A stretch of 64,000 nucleotides of DNA from Streptomonospora mangrovi (lineage in GTDB: Bacteria; Actinomycetota; Actinomycetes; Streptosporangiales; Streptosporangiaceae): NCBI RefSeq assembly GCF_027604915.1, contig NZ_JAJAQC010000004.1, positions 62,001 to 126,000 of the forward strand, in the 5' to 3' direction. Below are positions 16,981 through 25,565 of this stretch, piece by piece. Under the pieces are notes generated by a model. That model ran no database searches. It was not told the DNA's origin and saw nothing but the letters and a program-made list of their open reading frames with translations. A program made the position numbers and the translations under genes. Within the stretch, counting starts at the first letter, position 1. Every line of letters begins with the position of its first letter.

Positions 16981-17019
16981 GCACGCCCCGCCGGACGGCG
17001 TCCGCCCGGCGGGGCGTGC
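16981..17019. terminator. Strong bidirectional terminator
   Basis: Perfect 14-bp stem GCACGCCCCGCCGG (16981-16994) and CCGGCGGGGCGTGC (17006-17019) with an 11-base loop, between the convergent epoxide hydrolase and DUF6297 genes. Confidence 0.85.
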
Positions 17020-17060
17020 GCGCGCGCTGAGCCGTACGCGCGGGCGGATCCGCTGTCCGG

Positions 17061-18536
17061 CTACCCGCGCCGCGCGGCGGCGCAGTAGGCCGCCAGGACC
17101 GCCGCGCCCCACACCGCCTGGGCCCCCAGCAGCGGGGCGGTGACCCCGCCGGCGAACGCCATCAGCGCGGGCAGGCAGCCCAGGGCCGCGATGTCGGCGC
17201 CCTCCAGCGCCCACCGCAGCGGTCCCAGCGGCACCGGGCCGAGCGGGGTGTCCATCACCGGCATCGTGTGTTCGATCGGGCGGCGCCGCGCCAGGCGCAG
17301 CGCGCCCGCCGCCAGCGCCGGCGCGCACAGCGGCCCCAGCGGCCACAGGCTCCCGCCGGCGCCCGCGAGGTCCAACCCGGCCAGGGCCAGGGTCAGCCAG
17401 GCGCCGCCGAGCACGGCCGGCAGCACCGCCCGCGCCGCCAGGAGCGCGCGCGGGGCGGCGCCCAGCAGCCGCGCCAGCGCGGGGTCGCCGGCGTCGCGGC
17501 GCGCGCCCGCCGTGCTGGTGGCGGCGACCGCCAGCGCACCCGCCGCGAGCACGAGCAGTACGGCCCACCCCGCACCGCCCGCCCGCGCGGCCAGCACGGG
17601 CAGCACCGCGGCCGCCGCCACCAGCGCCAGCCGTCCCGGCCGCCGCGCCAGGCGGCGCCAGTCCAGCCAGGCCACCGCGGCCGCCCCCGGCAGCCGCACC
17701 GGCCACGCGCGCGACCGCAGGCGGCGCGTCCGCCAGTGCGCGTCCTCGGCGATCCAGGTCAGCGTGCCCGGGTCCATGGCTGCGAGCGCGCCCGCCGCCA
17801 GCCCCACCCGGGTCGAGGCGTCCAGCACCGCGCGGGCGGGGAAGCGCGCGAGGGCGCTCCAAGCCCGCCCGGCGAGACCGGCGGCCGCCGCGGCCGAGGC
17901 GCACGCCGCCGCCGTCCACGCCGCCACCGGAGCCGACGCGGCGGCGGCGAGCACGCCGCTCCCCGGCCCCGCACTCATCGCGGCGGCGGCCACCGCCACC
18001 GCGACCAGGACGGCGATCACCCCGACCAGCCGGGCGTCCCAGGACTGCGCGCCCTGCGCCAGCACGGCCACCGACATCCCGCCCAGCGTCCACGACACCC
18101 CCAGCACCACCGACGCCGGCAGCCGCAGGGTCAGCGCGTCGGGGGTGCCCAGCGCGCTCAGCAGCGCCAGCCCCACCAGCGCGCCGCCGGCCACGCACAC
18201 CGCACCCAGCACCAGCAGGGTGCGGGCCAGCACGCCCCGGCGCGGCAGCGGCGAGAGCACCAGCCACGCGGCGTCGGCCGCCGAGACCGACACGGGTCCC
18301 ACCGCGCGCGCAAGGACCAGCCCGCCCGCCAGCAGCAGCGCGATCAGCGCCAGCCCCGCGCCCGCGCGCTCGGGGGCGAGGGCGCCGGGTACGGCCTCCA
18401 CGGCGCGGACCAGCACCGGGGTGACCAGCATCGCCGCCAGCGCGAGGGCGACCAGGGTGATGTAGTGGTCCGACCAGGTGCGGCGCCGGTGGTCCCGTGC
18501 CCGCACGAACGCCCGGACCGGTGCGACCGCGCTCAC
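17061..18536 (-). CDS. DUF6297-type ABC exporter membrane subunit
   Basis: 491 residues, very rich in Ala/Leu/Val, with some ten or more membrane helices and short arginine-rich loops (WLDWRRLARRPGRLAL). Length and pattern match the actinobacterial DUF6297 family of ABC-exporter permeases. Its start overlaps the stop of the ATPase gene by 4 bp (ATGA), so the two form one exporter. Substrate unknown. Confidence 0.85.
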   Translation of the reverse strand: MSAVAPVRAFVRARDHRRRTWSDHYITLVALALAAMLVTPVLVRAVEAVPGALAPERAGAGLALIALLLAGGLVLARAVGPVSVSAADAAWLVLSPLPRRGVLARTLLVLGAVCVAGGALVGLALLSALGTPDALTLRLPASVVLGVSWTLGGMSVAVLAQGAQSWDARLVGVIAVLVAVAVAAAAMSAGPGSGVLAAAASAPVAAWTAAACASAAAAAGLAGRAWSALARFPARAVLDASTRVGLAAGALAAMDPGTLTWIAEDAHWRTRRLRSRAWPVRLPGAAAVAWLDWRRLARRPGRLALVAAAAVLPVLAARAGGAGWAVLLVLAAGALAVAATSTAGARRDAGDPALARLLGAAPRALLAARAVLPAVLGGAWLTLALAGLDLAGAGGSLWPLGPLCAPALAAGALRLARRRPIEHTMPVMDTPLGPVPLGPLRWALEGADIAALGCLPALMAFAGGVTAPLLGAQAVWGAAVLAAYCAAARRG

Positions 18537-19150
18537 GCGGCGGCCTCCAGGGCGACCGGGCGGGCGGCCTGGGCGAACGCGGGGTCGTGGGTCACCATCA
18601 CCACGGTGCCGCCGGCGGCGGAGTAGTCGGCGAGCAGGCCGGCGAGCCGCTGCCGGAACGCCGCGTCGAGGCCGCGTTCGGGCTCGTCCAAGAGCAGGAG
18701 GCGGCTGGGCCGCAGCAGCGCCATGGCCAGGGACAGCCGCTGGCGCTGCCCGGTCGACAGCGAGACGGGGGAGCGGTCGACGCAGCCGCCCAGCTCGAAC
18801 AGCTCCAGGGCGGCCGCCACCTCCAGCCGGCCGGGGCCGTGGACGGCCCGCATCAGCTCCAGGTGCTCGCCCACGGTCAGCCCGGGGTACCAGGCGGGCT
18901 CGTCGCCGACCAGGGCGACCTCGCGCCAGAACCCCGGTTCGTCGGCGGGCGGGCGGCCCAGCACGCTCACCCGTCCCTCGGCCCGCTGAAGACCGGCCAG
19001 GCAGCGCAGCAGAGTCGTCTTGCCGGCGCCGTTGGCGCCGACCACCGCGACCACCTCCCCGGGTGAGACGGTGAGGTCGACTCCACGCAGAACGGCGGCG
19101 CCGCCCAGGTCCACGGCCACGTCTTGGGCCTCAATGATCGGCTGTGTCAC
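18533..19150 (-). CDS. ABC transporter ATPase
   Basis: 205-residue cytoplasmic ATPase: Walker A GANGAGKTT (residues 38-46), Q-loop region, signature LSTGQRQRLSLA (the usual LSGGQ reads LSTGQ), Walker B LLLLDEPERGLD, H-loop VTHD. Pairs with the overlapping DUF6297 permease gene. The ATG at 19150 lies 59 bp from the divergent SRPBCC gene. Confidence 0.94.
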   Translation of the reverse strand: MTQPIIEAQDVAVDLGGAAVLRGVDLTVSPGEVVAVVGANGAGKTTLLRCLAGLQRAEGRVSVLGRPPADEPGFWREVALVGDEPAWYPGLTVGEHLELMRAVHGPGRLEVAAALELFELGGCVDRSPVSLSTGQRQRLSLAMALLRPSRLLLLDEPERGLDAAFRQRLAGLLADYSAAGGTVVMVTHDPAFAQAARPVALEAAA

Positions 19151-19209
19151 CGGCCCAGAGTAGAGGCAACGGGGTTGGCGGTTCGGGCGCTTTGGGGTAC
19201 CAGTGCGTG

Positions 19210-19710
19210 ATGAAGTACGTCAACTCGATCGAGATCGCCCTGCCGCGCGAACGCGTGGCGCAACTGCTCGCCGACCCGGCCCACCTGCCGAAGTGGCTGC
19301 GGGGCTTGGTGCTGCACGAGCCGGTGAGCGGGGTCCACGGGCAGCTCGGAACCACGTCGCGGGTCGTACTGCGATCAGGGCGGCGGGAGATGGAGTGCAC
19401 CGAGACGATCACCCGCCGGGATCCGGCCGACCTGCGCGGTATCCCGAAGGGGAGCGTGGTGCACTTCGAGCGCGAGATCTCCGGCCCGGGCATGTGGAGC
19501 GTCGTGCGCGACCGGTTGACCGAAGCCGGTCTGGAGACGACGCTGTGGGAGAGCGAGAGCGAATACCGGTTCACCGGCTTCAGCGGCCTGCTGATGCGGC
19601 TGGTGGCGCTGCTGATGCCGGGCGCCTTCCACAAGCAGTCGCAGCAGCACATGGAGGATTTCAAGGCGTTCGCCGAACTGGGGAAGGACGTCCGCGAAGA
19701 GGCGAACTGA
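19210..19710 (+). CDS. SRPBCC-family protein (first paralogue)
   Basis: 166 residues, one START/Bet v1-like hydrophobic-ligand fold (MKYVNSIEIALPRERVAQLL ... LPKWLRGLVLHEPV ... MEDFKAFAEL). It is clearly paralogous to the protein encoded at 23843-24334 on the other strand: the same opening, the same HEPV.G.HGQ.GTTSRVV block and the same HMEDFKAFAE end. Function unknown; SRPBCC proteins bind lipids or aromatic compounds. ATG 19210 chosen by alignment with the paralogue. Confidence 0.85.
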   Translation: MKYVNSIEIALPRERVAQLLADPAHLPKWLRGLVLHEPVSGVHGQLGTTSRVVLRSGRREMECTETITRRDPADLRGIPKGSVVHFEREISGPGMWSVVRDRLTEAGLETTLWESESEYRFTGFSGLLMRLVALLMPGAFHKQSQQHMEDFKAFAELGKDVREEAN

Positions 19711-19887
19711 TCCGCCCCCGAGCAGCCGGGGCGATCCTCGACGGCGGCCGGCCGCCGCTGCGAGCGTCCGGCCACGGGATCCTCGGGCGCCGTTGCCGAA
19801 CGCGGCACACGTCGCGTCCAAGCCGTGAGTCCCGCCGGCCGTGGCCGCCCGTCCTCTGCACGTCGTCGCGGTCTTCGGCAGCGCGCG

Positions 19888-20547
19888 TCAGTGGCGGCGT
19901 TCCGGCTTGAGGTCAGGCCGGCGGTCGGGGGCGTATCTGGCGAGCATCGTCTGGACGGCCTCTTCGACGGCGTTGTGGATGTCGGAGGCCGCGGGGTTCC
20001 AGTCCGTCAGCAGCAGGCGGGGCCACAGGACGTAGTTGGCGATCATGCCGAGGAACTGGTTCGCGGCGCTCTCGGCGTCAAGCACCTCAGCGTTGCCCGC
20101 GTCATGCTCGGATTCCAGGTACTGCTGGACCGCGGCGAAGTAGGGCATTTTGCCGAGCTGGAACTGCATCCGGCCCAGTTCGGGGAAACGCGGCAGTTCG
20201 GCGATGACGATCCGGAACAGGCTCGCCATGCGGGGCTGTCCGATCAGGTCGGCGTAGCGGTGGCCGATGGCGCTCAGCCCGGAGCGCAGGTCTCCCGCCG
20301 GCGGCCGCGCGGTGGTGTCGGCGGCGCCGCGCTGCCAGGACTCGGTGACGATGGCCTCGAAGAGGGCCGCCTTGGTGGGGAACTGCTTGAACAGCGTGGA
20401 CTTGGAGACCCCGGCCGCTTCGGCGATCCGGGCCAGGGAGGTGCCGTCGTAGCCCCGGTCCAGGAACAGCTCCGTGGCGGCGGAGATGATCGCCTCGCGC
20501 TTCTGCTGGGCGAGCCTGCGGTGGTGGGCGGTGAGTTCTGCTGCCAT
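19888..20547 (-). CDS. TetR-family regulator
   Basis: 219 residues. HTH LARIAEAAGVSKSTLFKQFP (about residues 38-57); the C-terminal part (YADLIGQPRMASLFRIVIAE) resembles AcrR-type C-terminal domains. Divergent from the SDR gene at 20696, with two CGAGTC-based palindromes in the 148-bp gap, one on the SDR -35 box. It therefore almost certainly represses the SDR gene. Confidence 0.92.
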   Translation of the reverse strand: MAAELTAHHRRLAQQKREAIISAATELFLDRGYDGTSLARIAEAAGVSKSTLFKQFPTKAALFEAIVTESWQRGAADTTARPPAGDLRSGLSAIGHRYADLIGQPRMASLFRIVIAELPRFPELGRMQFQLGKMPYFAAVQQYLESEHDAGNAEVLDAESAANQFLGMIANYVLWPRLLLTDWNPAASDIHNAVEEAVQTMLARYAPDRRPDLKPERRH

Positions 20548-20569
20548 GCGGAGAGTATGCCCCAGTGCC

Positions 20570-20638
20570 GAGGCGAGTCACTTGACTCGCCTCGCAGTCC
20601 GGCTTACGCTGCACCAGCAAGACGAGTCGAGTGACTCG
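20570..20638 (+). promoter_or_regulatory. SDR promoter with two TetR operators
   Basis: Operator 1 is a perfect palindrome: GAGGCGAGTCA (20570-20580), CT, TGACTCGCCTC (20583-20593). It contains the -35 TTGACT (20582-20587), followed after exactly 17 bp by TACGCT (20605-20610). Operator 2, CGAGTC-GAGT-GACTCG (20623-20638), lies just past the expected transcription start. Both share CGAGTC, so one dimeric repressor could bind both. Confidence 0.85.
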
Positions 20639-20695
20639 CCTCTGATCCGCGGCACCCGGGCGCATCCGGCTGTCGCATGGCCGCGAAGGACGTTC

Positions 20696-21454
<759 letters not shown>

Positions 21455-21507
21455 CCCGGGCAACCTCTCGGCTTGGCTCGCGGTGTCGCAGGAGTTGAAC
21501 AGCACCA

Positions 21508-21597
21508 GAAGAACCGCTCCAACTCCGGGCGGGTCGGTTCCTCGTCGAACTTCCCGTACGACGTGGCCTGTTCATCGGTTGAGAACTCCACCGGCAT
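21508..21597 (-). pseudogene. Remnant of a Tn3-family transposase (N-terminal DUF4158 part)
   Basis: From ATG 21597 the minus strand reads MPVEFSTDEQATSYGKF then DEEPTRPELERFF, which matches the start of Tn3-family transposases (family pattern MPVEFL.DEQA..YGRF...P....LERFF). The similarity stops after about 30 residues and the frame runs into unrelated sequence, so over 95% of the roughly 1000-residue gene is gone. Upstream, CTTAGCGTTAACGGC at 21676-21690 resembles the inner TAAG-end of a Tn3 terminal inverted repeat, but the outer GGGG end is not visible. The 304-bp gap 21455-21758 holds nothing else. Confidence 0.72.
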
Positions 21598-21758
21598 GCC
21601 GAGCGGCCGTACGCGGACAAGCCCCGCCGTGAGGCCGACTTCACCGAACCGGAACCGAATCCTCAGCCAAGATGCTTAGCGTTAACGGCTGTACCGCTAC
21701 TACTCAAGCTGGGTGACGCCGGGCGCGCCGAGCCGATCCTCCATGCCCCTCCCGGCGG

Positions 21759-22322
21759 TCAGGCCGGGGCCTGCACCCCCGCCAGGGCCAGCCGCAGCAG
21801 CCGCCGCGCCTCCCCGGCGGCGTCGGCACGGCCCTCGGTCGCCAGGGCGATCCCGCTCACCAGGGTCACCAGGTCCGCCGGGGTCGCCTCCGGGGCCGCC
21901 GCGCCCTCCCGTGCGGCGCGGTGCAGCAGCGGGGCGACGGCGGCCGTGAGCCTGGCCGAACAGGCATCCGCGTCGTCGGTGCCTACGAGCCCCTCCGCCA
22001 CCAGGGCCTCGGCCATCCCCCGCGCCGAGGCCGCGTAGTCGGTGAACGCCTCCAGCCACCGCGTCAGGGCCGTGCGCGCGTCGGCGGTGTCGGCGAGTTC
22101 GGCGGCCAGGGCCGCCAGCGCCTCGATCCGCCGCGCGAAGACCGCCTGGAGCAGTTCGCGGCGGCCGGGGAAGTGCCGGCGCACGGTGGCCGATCCCACG
22201 CCGGCCACCCGGGCGATCTGCTCCAGCGAGGCGTTCGCTCCATGCTCGGCGACCTCCGCCTCAGCGACCTCGAGGATGCGCGCGTGGTTGCGCCGGGCGT
22301 CGGCCCGCTTGCTCACCGCCAT
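21759..22322 (-). CDS. TetR-family regulator
   Basis: 187 residues. HTH LEQIARVAGVGSATVRRHFP with the VRRHF recognition helix often found next to NAD(P)-binding reductase genes. ATG 22322 (MAVSKRADARR) is preferred over an upstream in-frame codon at 22379 that lies in the operator. Divergent from the NmrA-type gene; the palindrome at 22378-22398 is its probable target. Confidence 0.9.
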   Translation of the reverse strand: MAVSKRADARRNHARILEVAEAEVAEHGANASLEQIARVAGVGSATVRRHFPGRRELLQAVFARRIEALAALAAELADTADARTALTRWLEAFTDYAASARGMAEALVAEGLVGTDDADACSARLTAAVAPLLHRAAREGAAAPEATPADLVTLVSGIALATEGRADAAGEARRLLRLALAGVQAPA

Positions 22323-22372
22323 GTCGACTCCTTGCTCACGCCGCCCGCCGGCCCGGCGGGTTCCGGGCCCTG

Positions 22373-22404
22373 TTGCCAAACGGCGGACCCCGCCGTTTTA
22401 CGGT
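22373..22404 (+). promoter_or_regulatory. Operator AAACGGCGG-ACC-CCGCCGTTT with promoter
   Basis: Perfect inverted repeat with 9-bp arms at 22378-22398, between TTGCCA (22373-22378) and TACGGT (22399-22404). The 20-bp spacing of these boxes is long for a standard promoter, so the -35 assignment is uncertain. It lies midway between the divergent TetR and NmrA-type genes. Confidence 0.7.
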
Positions 22405-22422
22405 TCCCGTTCTGGAGGCACG

Positions 22423-23382
22423 ATGCCGGAGACATCCGGACCCCGCCCACGCAGCACCGCCGACCGGCCTGTCCTGGTCACCGGGGCGACCGGACAGCAG
22501 GGCGGCGCCACCGTCCGCGCCCTGCTCGCGGCCGGGGCATCCGTCCGCGCCCTGGTCCGTGACCCCCGGTCCGCCCCGGCCAGGGCCATCGCGGCCCTGG
22601 GCGCCGAGACGGTGGTCGGAGACCTCCGTGACCGCGACTCTCTGGTCCGGGCCGCCCGGGGCGCCCGGGCGGTCTTCTCGGTGCAGCGGCCCGACCCGGC
22701 GTCCGGAGGGGTCGAGGGGGAGGTGGCGCAGGCCACGAACCTGATCGCGGCGGCGCGGGCCGCCGGGGTCCCGCAGTTCGTGCACACCTCCATCTCCGGC
22801 GCCGACGCCCGCACCCGGGCCCCGGGGTGGGACGAGGGACGGTGGGACGCGACGGTGGGCCCAGTCCTCACCGCCAAGGCGGCGATCCAGGCGCGGGTGC
22901 GTGAGGCGGGCTTCCCCCGGTGGACGATCATCTGCCCCGGGACCTTCATGGAGAACTTCCTGCCCGCGAACAGGTTCCTGTTCCCCCGGGGGATCGAGGG
23001 GGGACTCGTCACCGTCATCAAGCCCGCGACGCGCCTGGCGCTCGTGGCGGTGGCCGACATCGGCGCGACCGCGGCGGCCGCCGTCGCCGACCCCGAGCGG
23101 TTCCATCGCGTGGAACTGGAGCTGGCCGGCGACCGCCTGTCGATGGCCGAGGTCACCCGGACCCTGTCGGAGGTGCTGGGCCTGAGCCTGGAGGTGCCGG
23201 ACATGACCTTGGAGGAGGCCAGGGCCGCGGGCCTGCACCCGGCGGGCACCGGCCACGACTGGATGAACGCGGTCCCCCAGGTGGGACGCCCCGAACATGC
23301 CCGGGCCCTGGGGATCGACGTCACCTCGTTTGAGCAGTGGACCCGGGAGCACGCGGACGCCTTCGCCTCCGCGGATTCCTAA
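22423..23382 (+). CDS. NmrA/HSCARG-like NAD(P)-binding protein
   Basis: 319 residues, atypical SDR: N-terminal TGATGQQGGATVRALL dinucleotide motif, VVGDLRDRDSL, FVHTSISGAD, and WTIICPGTFMENFL, matching NmrA-like proteins. These act as redox sensors or as NAD(P)H-dependent reductases of quinones or other small molecules. GGAGG precedes ATG 22423. Expression is expected to be controlled by the divergent TetR through the 21-bp palindrome. Confidence 0.88.
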   Translation: MPETSGPRPRSTADRPVLVTGATGQQGGATVRALLAAGASVRALVRDPRSAPARAIAALGAETVVGDLRDRDSLVRAARGARAVFSVQRPDPASGGVEGEVAQATNLIAAARAAGVPQFVHTSISGADARTRAPGWDEGRWDATVGPVLTAKAAIQARVREAGFPRWTIICPGTFMENFLPANRFLFPRGIEGGLVTVIKPATRLALVAVADIGATAAAAVADPERFHRVELELAGDRLSMAEVTRTLSEVLGLSLEVPDMTLEEARAAGLHPAGTGHDWMNAVPQVGRPEHARALGIDVTSFEQWTREHADAFASADS

Positions 23383-23842
23383 CCCGGCGCGCGGCCCGCG
23401 CCGGACCAGGGCTGGGCCGTGCCGTGGTCGGAGCGCGCCGCAGTTCCGTTGTGTACCAAGCAATGTACCAAAATATCGTCACCTCCGATAAGGTTCACTT
23501 ATCGGAGGTGAGAAACCGGGGTTCTTCTTATGGTCCAAGCGTTTGCTGTTTCGTTTTCCGTTTGTAACTAAACGTAATTGGGTGACGAAACGAAAGGGCG
23601 CGCCGGGCAGCCCCCGGATGCCGTGAGGCCACGAGGGCTGAGGGGTCGATGATCACAGAACCGCCTCGGTGGGCTGAGCGGCCGTTCCGGGCGTCCCGTC
23701 CGGATGAGAGCGCCACGGGAAAGCGGACGTGAGAACGCGCGTGCGCGCTGATGAGGATGAGGCCCGCACCACCCGCGATCCCGTGACGGGGCGCTCCAGT
23801 TCGGGCCGGCGCGATGGGGGTGCCGTCGCTGTCGGCGACGAA
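23383..23842. other. Gene-free, partly AT-rich island
   Basis: No credible gene in these 460 bp. The part 23440-23600 is near 45% GC, unlike the 70%-plus surroundings. It holds a direct repeat TGTACCAA (about 23453 and 23464), the 31-bp palindrome listed separately, and an inverted pair TTTCGTTT (23549-23556)/AAACGAAA (23588-23595). The rest returns to high GC. Composition and repeats suggest a mobile-element remnant. Confidence 0.65.
23480..23510. repeat. 31-bp perfect palindrome with 5-base centre
   Basis: CACCTCCGATAAG (23480-23492), GTTCA, CTTATCGGAGGTG (23498-23510). Two 13-bp arms round a 5-bp centre have the layout of a tyrosine-recombinase core site. As RNA it would be a strong hairpin about 100 bases after the NmrA-type gene, so a terminator is the alternative reading. 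Confidence 0.85.
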
Positions 23843-24334
23843 TCAGTTCGTCCCCTCGCGGACGTCCGTCCCGTTTTCGGCGAACGCCTTGAAGTCCTCC
23901 ATGTGCTGTCGCGACTGCTTGCGGAAGGAGCCGGGCAGCAGAAGCCCCACCAGCCGCATCAGCACCCCCTCGAACCGGAACTCGCTCTCGCTCTCCCACA
24001 GCGTCGCGTGCGGACCCGCCTCCAACAGCCGGTCTCGCTGGACCTGCCACATGCCCTCGGCGACGATCTCGCGTTCGTAGTGCACGACGACCGAACCGGG
24101 CGCCGCGTGCGGGTGCGCGGGCTCCAGGCGAGTGATGGTCTCGGTGGCCTCCATCCGCTGCCCGCCCGTCTGGAACACAACACGCGAGGTGGTACCGACC
24201 TGGCCGTGTGCGCCGTTCACCGGCTCGTGCAGCACCAGGCCGCGCAACCACTTCGGCATCTGCGCGGGGTCGGCGATCAGCCGGAGCACCTCGGCGCGCG
24301 GCAGCGCGATCTCGATCGAGGTGGTGTACTTCAT
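23843..24334 (-). CDS. SRPBCC-family protein (second paralogue)
   Basis: 163 residues, START/Bet v1-like fold, paralogue of the protein at 19210-19710: shared PKWLRGLVLHEPV, GTTSRVV, TETITR and QHMEDFKAFAE blocks. DNA similarity looks like roughly three quarters, so the duplication is not recent. Its ATG overlaps the stop of the next SRPBCC gene (24331-24334), making it the last gene of an ArsR-SRPBCC-SRPBCC operon. Function unknown. Confidence 0.85.
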   Translation of the reverse strand: MKYTTSIEIALPRAEVLRLIADPAQMPKWLRGLVLHEPVNGAHGQVGTTSRVVFQTGGQRMEATETITRLEPAHPHAAPGSVVVHYEREIVAEGMWQVQRDRLLEAGPHATLWESESEFRFEGVLMRLVGLLLPGSFRKQSRQHMEDFKAFAENGTDVREGTN

Positions 24335-24987
24335 CGCGCGTCCCCGGTGGACAGGTAGAACGCGGTGGTGGCCTCGACCGCCGCGGCGACGTGGTCGGGT
24401 TCGCCGCCGCCGGCCAGGTGGGCCTCGCCCCAGGCGGCGGCGCTGCGCCGGCTGAACTCCTGTCCGGCGGGCGATGCCCGGAACTGCTCGTGGTCAAGTA
24501 CCTCGCCGTCAGCCAGGAACCCCGCGAGGGTGAGGAGGTGCAGGTCCCAGCCGACACCGCCGGCACCGGGGCCGTAGGTGGGGAACATGGGCTCCCCGAG
24601 GGCCGCGGCGTGGACCAGTTCGAACTCGGTGCCCCCGGCCGAGCCAGGAGACAGGCGAACCGTGACCTCGCTCGTGCCCGGCCACTCGTCGGCGCCGGGT
24701 CCGAACATCCAGGACACCCGCAGCAGGCGCGGCGGCTCGCACCGGAGGATCTCACCGTGCTCGCCGCCCTCCAGCTCGAAGGCCCCGCCGAGGCGCAGGT
24801 CGCCGGTGACCGGCTGCATCCAGCGGCTCAGTCGCTCGGGGTCGGTGATGGCGTCCCACACGTCGTCCGGGTGCGCGTCGTAGCGACGCCTCAGTTCCAT
24901 GGTGTAGGCCTCACCGGCGGGCAGGGTCGCCGTGCCCATCTTCCGGCGGGCGGCGGCCAGTTCGTCGAGTACGTCCTTCATCGTCAT
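24331..24987 (-). CDS. SRPBCC/AHSA1-domain protein
   Basis: 218 residues. The AHSA1/CalC-like domain begins at YTMELRRRYDAHPDDVWDAI and continues with LSRWM, GGAFELEGGEHGEI and a late W.LHLLTLAGF segment. Such proteins commonly sit behind an ArsR gene. I chose ATG 24987 (MTMKDVLDEL); this makes the gene overlap the 3' end of the arsR-like gene by 77 bp in another frame. A later start at 24939 would cut the overlap to 29 bp. Role unknown. Confidence 0.82.
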   Translation of the reverse strand: MTMKDVLDELAAARRKMGTATLPAGEAYTMELRRRYDAHPDDVWDAITDPERLSRWMQPVTGDLRLGGAFELEGGEHGEILRCEPPRLLRVSWMFGPGADEWPGTSEVTVRLSPGSAGGTEFELVHAAALGEPMFPTYGPGAGGVGWDLHLLTLAGFLADGEVLDHEQFRASPAGQEFSRRSAAAWGEAHLAGGGEPDHVAAAVEATTAFYLSTGDAR

Positions 24988-25390
24988 GCTCCGTCCGGTA
25001 GGGAATTCCTGGTGCCGACGCTTCTTCGCCGACCCCGCGCGGCCGGCCGGGCCCGCCGACGGGCTGTCGGACGGCACGCCTGCCCCGGGCCAGCTCGGTC
25101 TCCAGTGCGTCGAGCCGCTGGTCCCAGAACCTGCGAAACCGGCCCAACCACGCGTCGACCTCGCTCAGCGGCCCGGCCTCGACGGCGTAGAACCGGCGAG
25201 TCCCCTCAGCCCGCACCGACGCGAACCCGTTCTCCCGCAGAACGCGCAGATGCTGGGAGACAGCCGGTTGCGACAGGGCGAACTCGGCTTGGATCACGTC
25301 TGTGACCGCGCCGGAGGTCTGCTCACCGTCGGCGAGAAGCTCCAGAATGCGCCGGCGCACCGGGTCGCCGAGGACATCGAACGCGTGCAC
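24911..25390 (-). CDS. ArsR-family regulator
   Basis: 159 residues. Winged HTH (FALSQPAVSQHLRVLRENGFASVRAEGTRRFY) and a family-typical start MHAFDVLGDPVRRRILELL. No metal-binding cysteine cluster is visible, so this is the non-metal ArsR type that accompanies SRPBCC proteins. After residue about 105 the frame runs on as a charged, low-complexity tail overlapping the next gene. Likely autoregulated through the AT-rich palindrome just upstream. Confidence 0.87.
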   Translation of the reverse strand: MHAFDVLGDPVRRRILELLADGEQTSGAVTDVIQAEFALSQPAVSQHLRVLRENGFASVRAEGTRRFYAVEAGPLSEVDAWLGRFRRFWDQRLDALETELARGRRAVRQPVGGPGRPRGVGEEASAPGIPYRTEHDDEGRTRRTGRRPPEDGHGDPARR

Positions 25391-25413
25391 GAGACCACCC
25401 TATACCAAGACAC

Positions 25414-25425
25414 ACTTATATAAGT
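25414..25425 (-). promoter_or_regulatory. AT-rich palindrome before the arsR-like gene
   Basis: ACTTATATAAGT, a perfect 12-bp palindrome 24 bases upstream of the ArsR start, in a short AT-rich stretch. Typical size for an ArsR-family operator half and close to a TATACC promoter-like sequence. Confidence 0.6.
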
Positions 25426-25565
25426 TTGAACTGATATTTTTCCCAGCGGCTCTCGGCGGTGTCGACGTCCCTCGACATCCGATGAGCCCGTTTCGATTCC
25501 GGTGGCGAACGAGCACCGCCGGCGGGCCGCGACCGTCCGGCAGGTTCACGCGCGCGAGGCGGACG

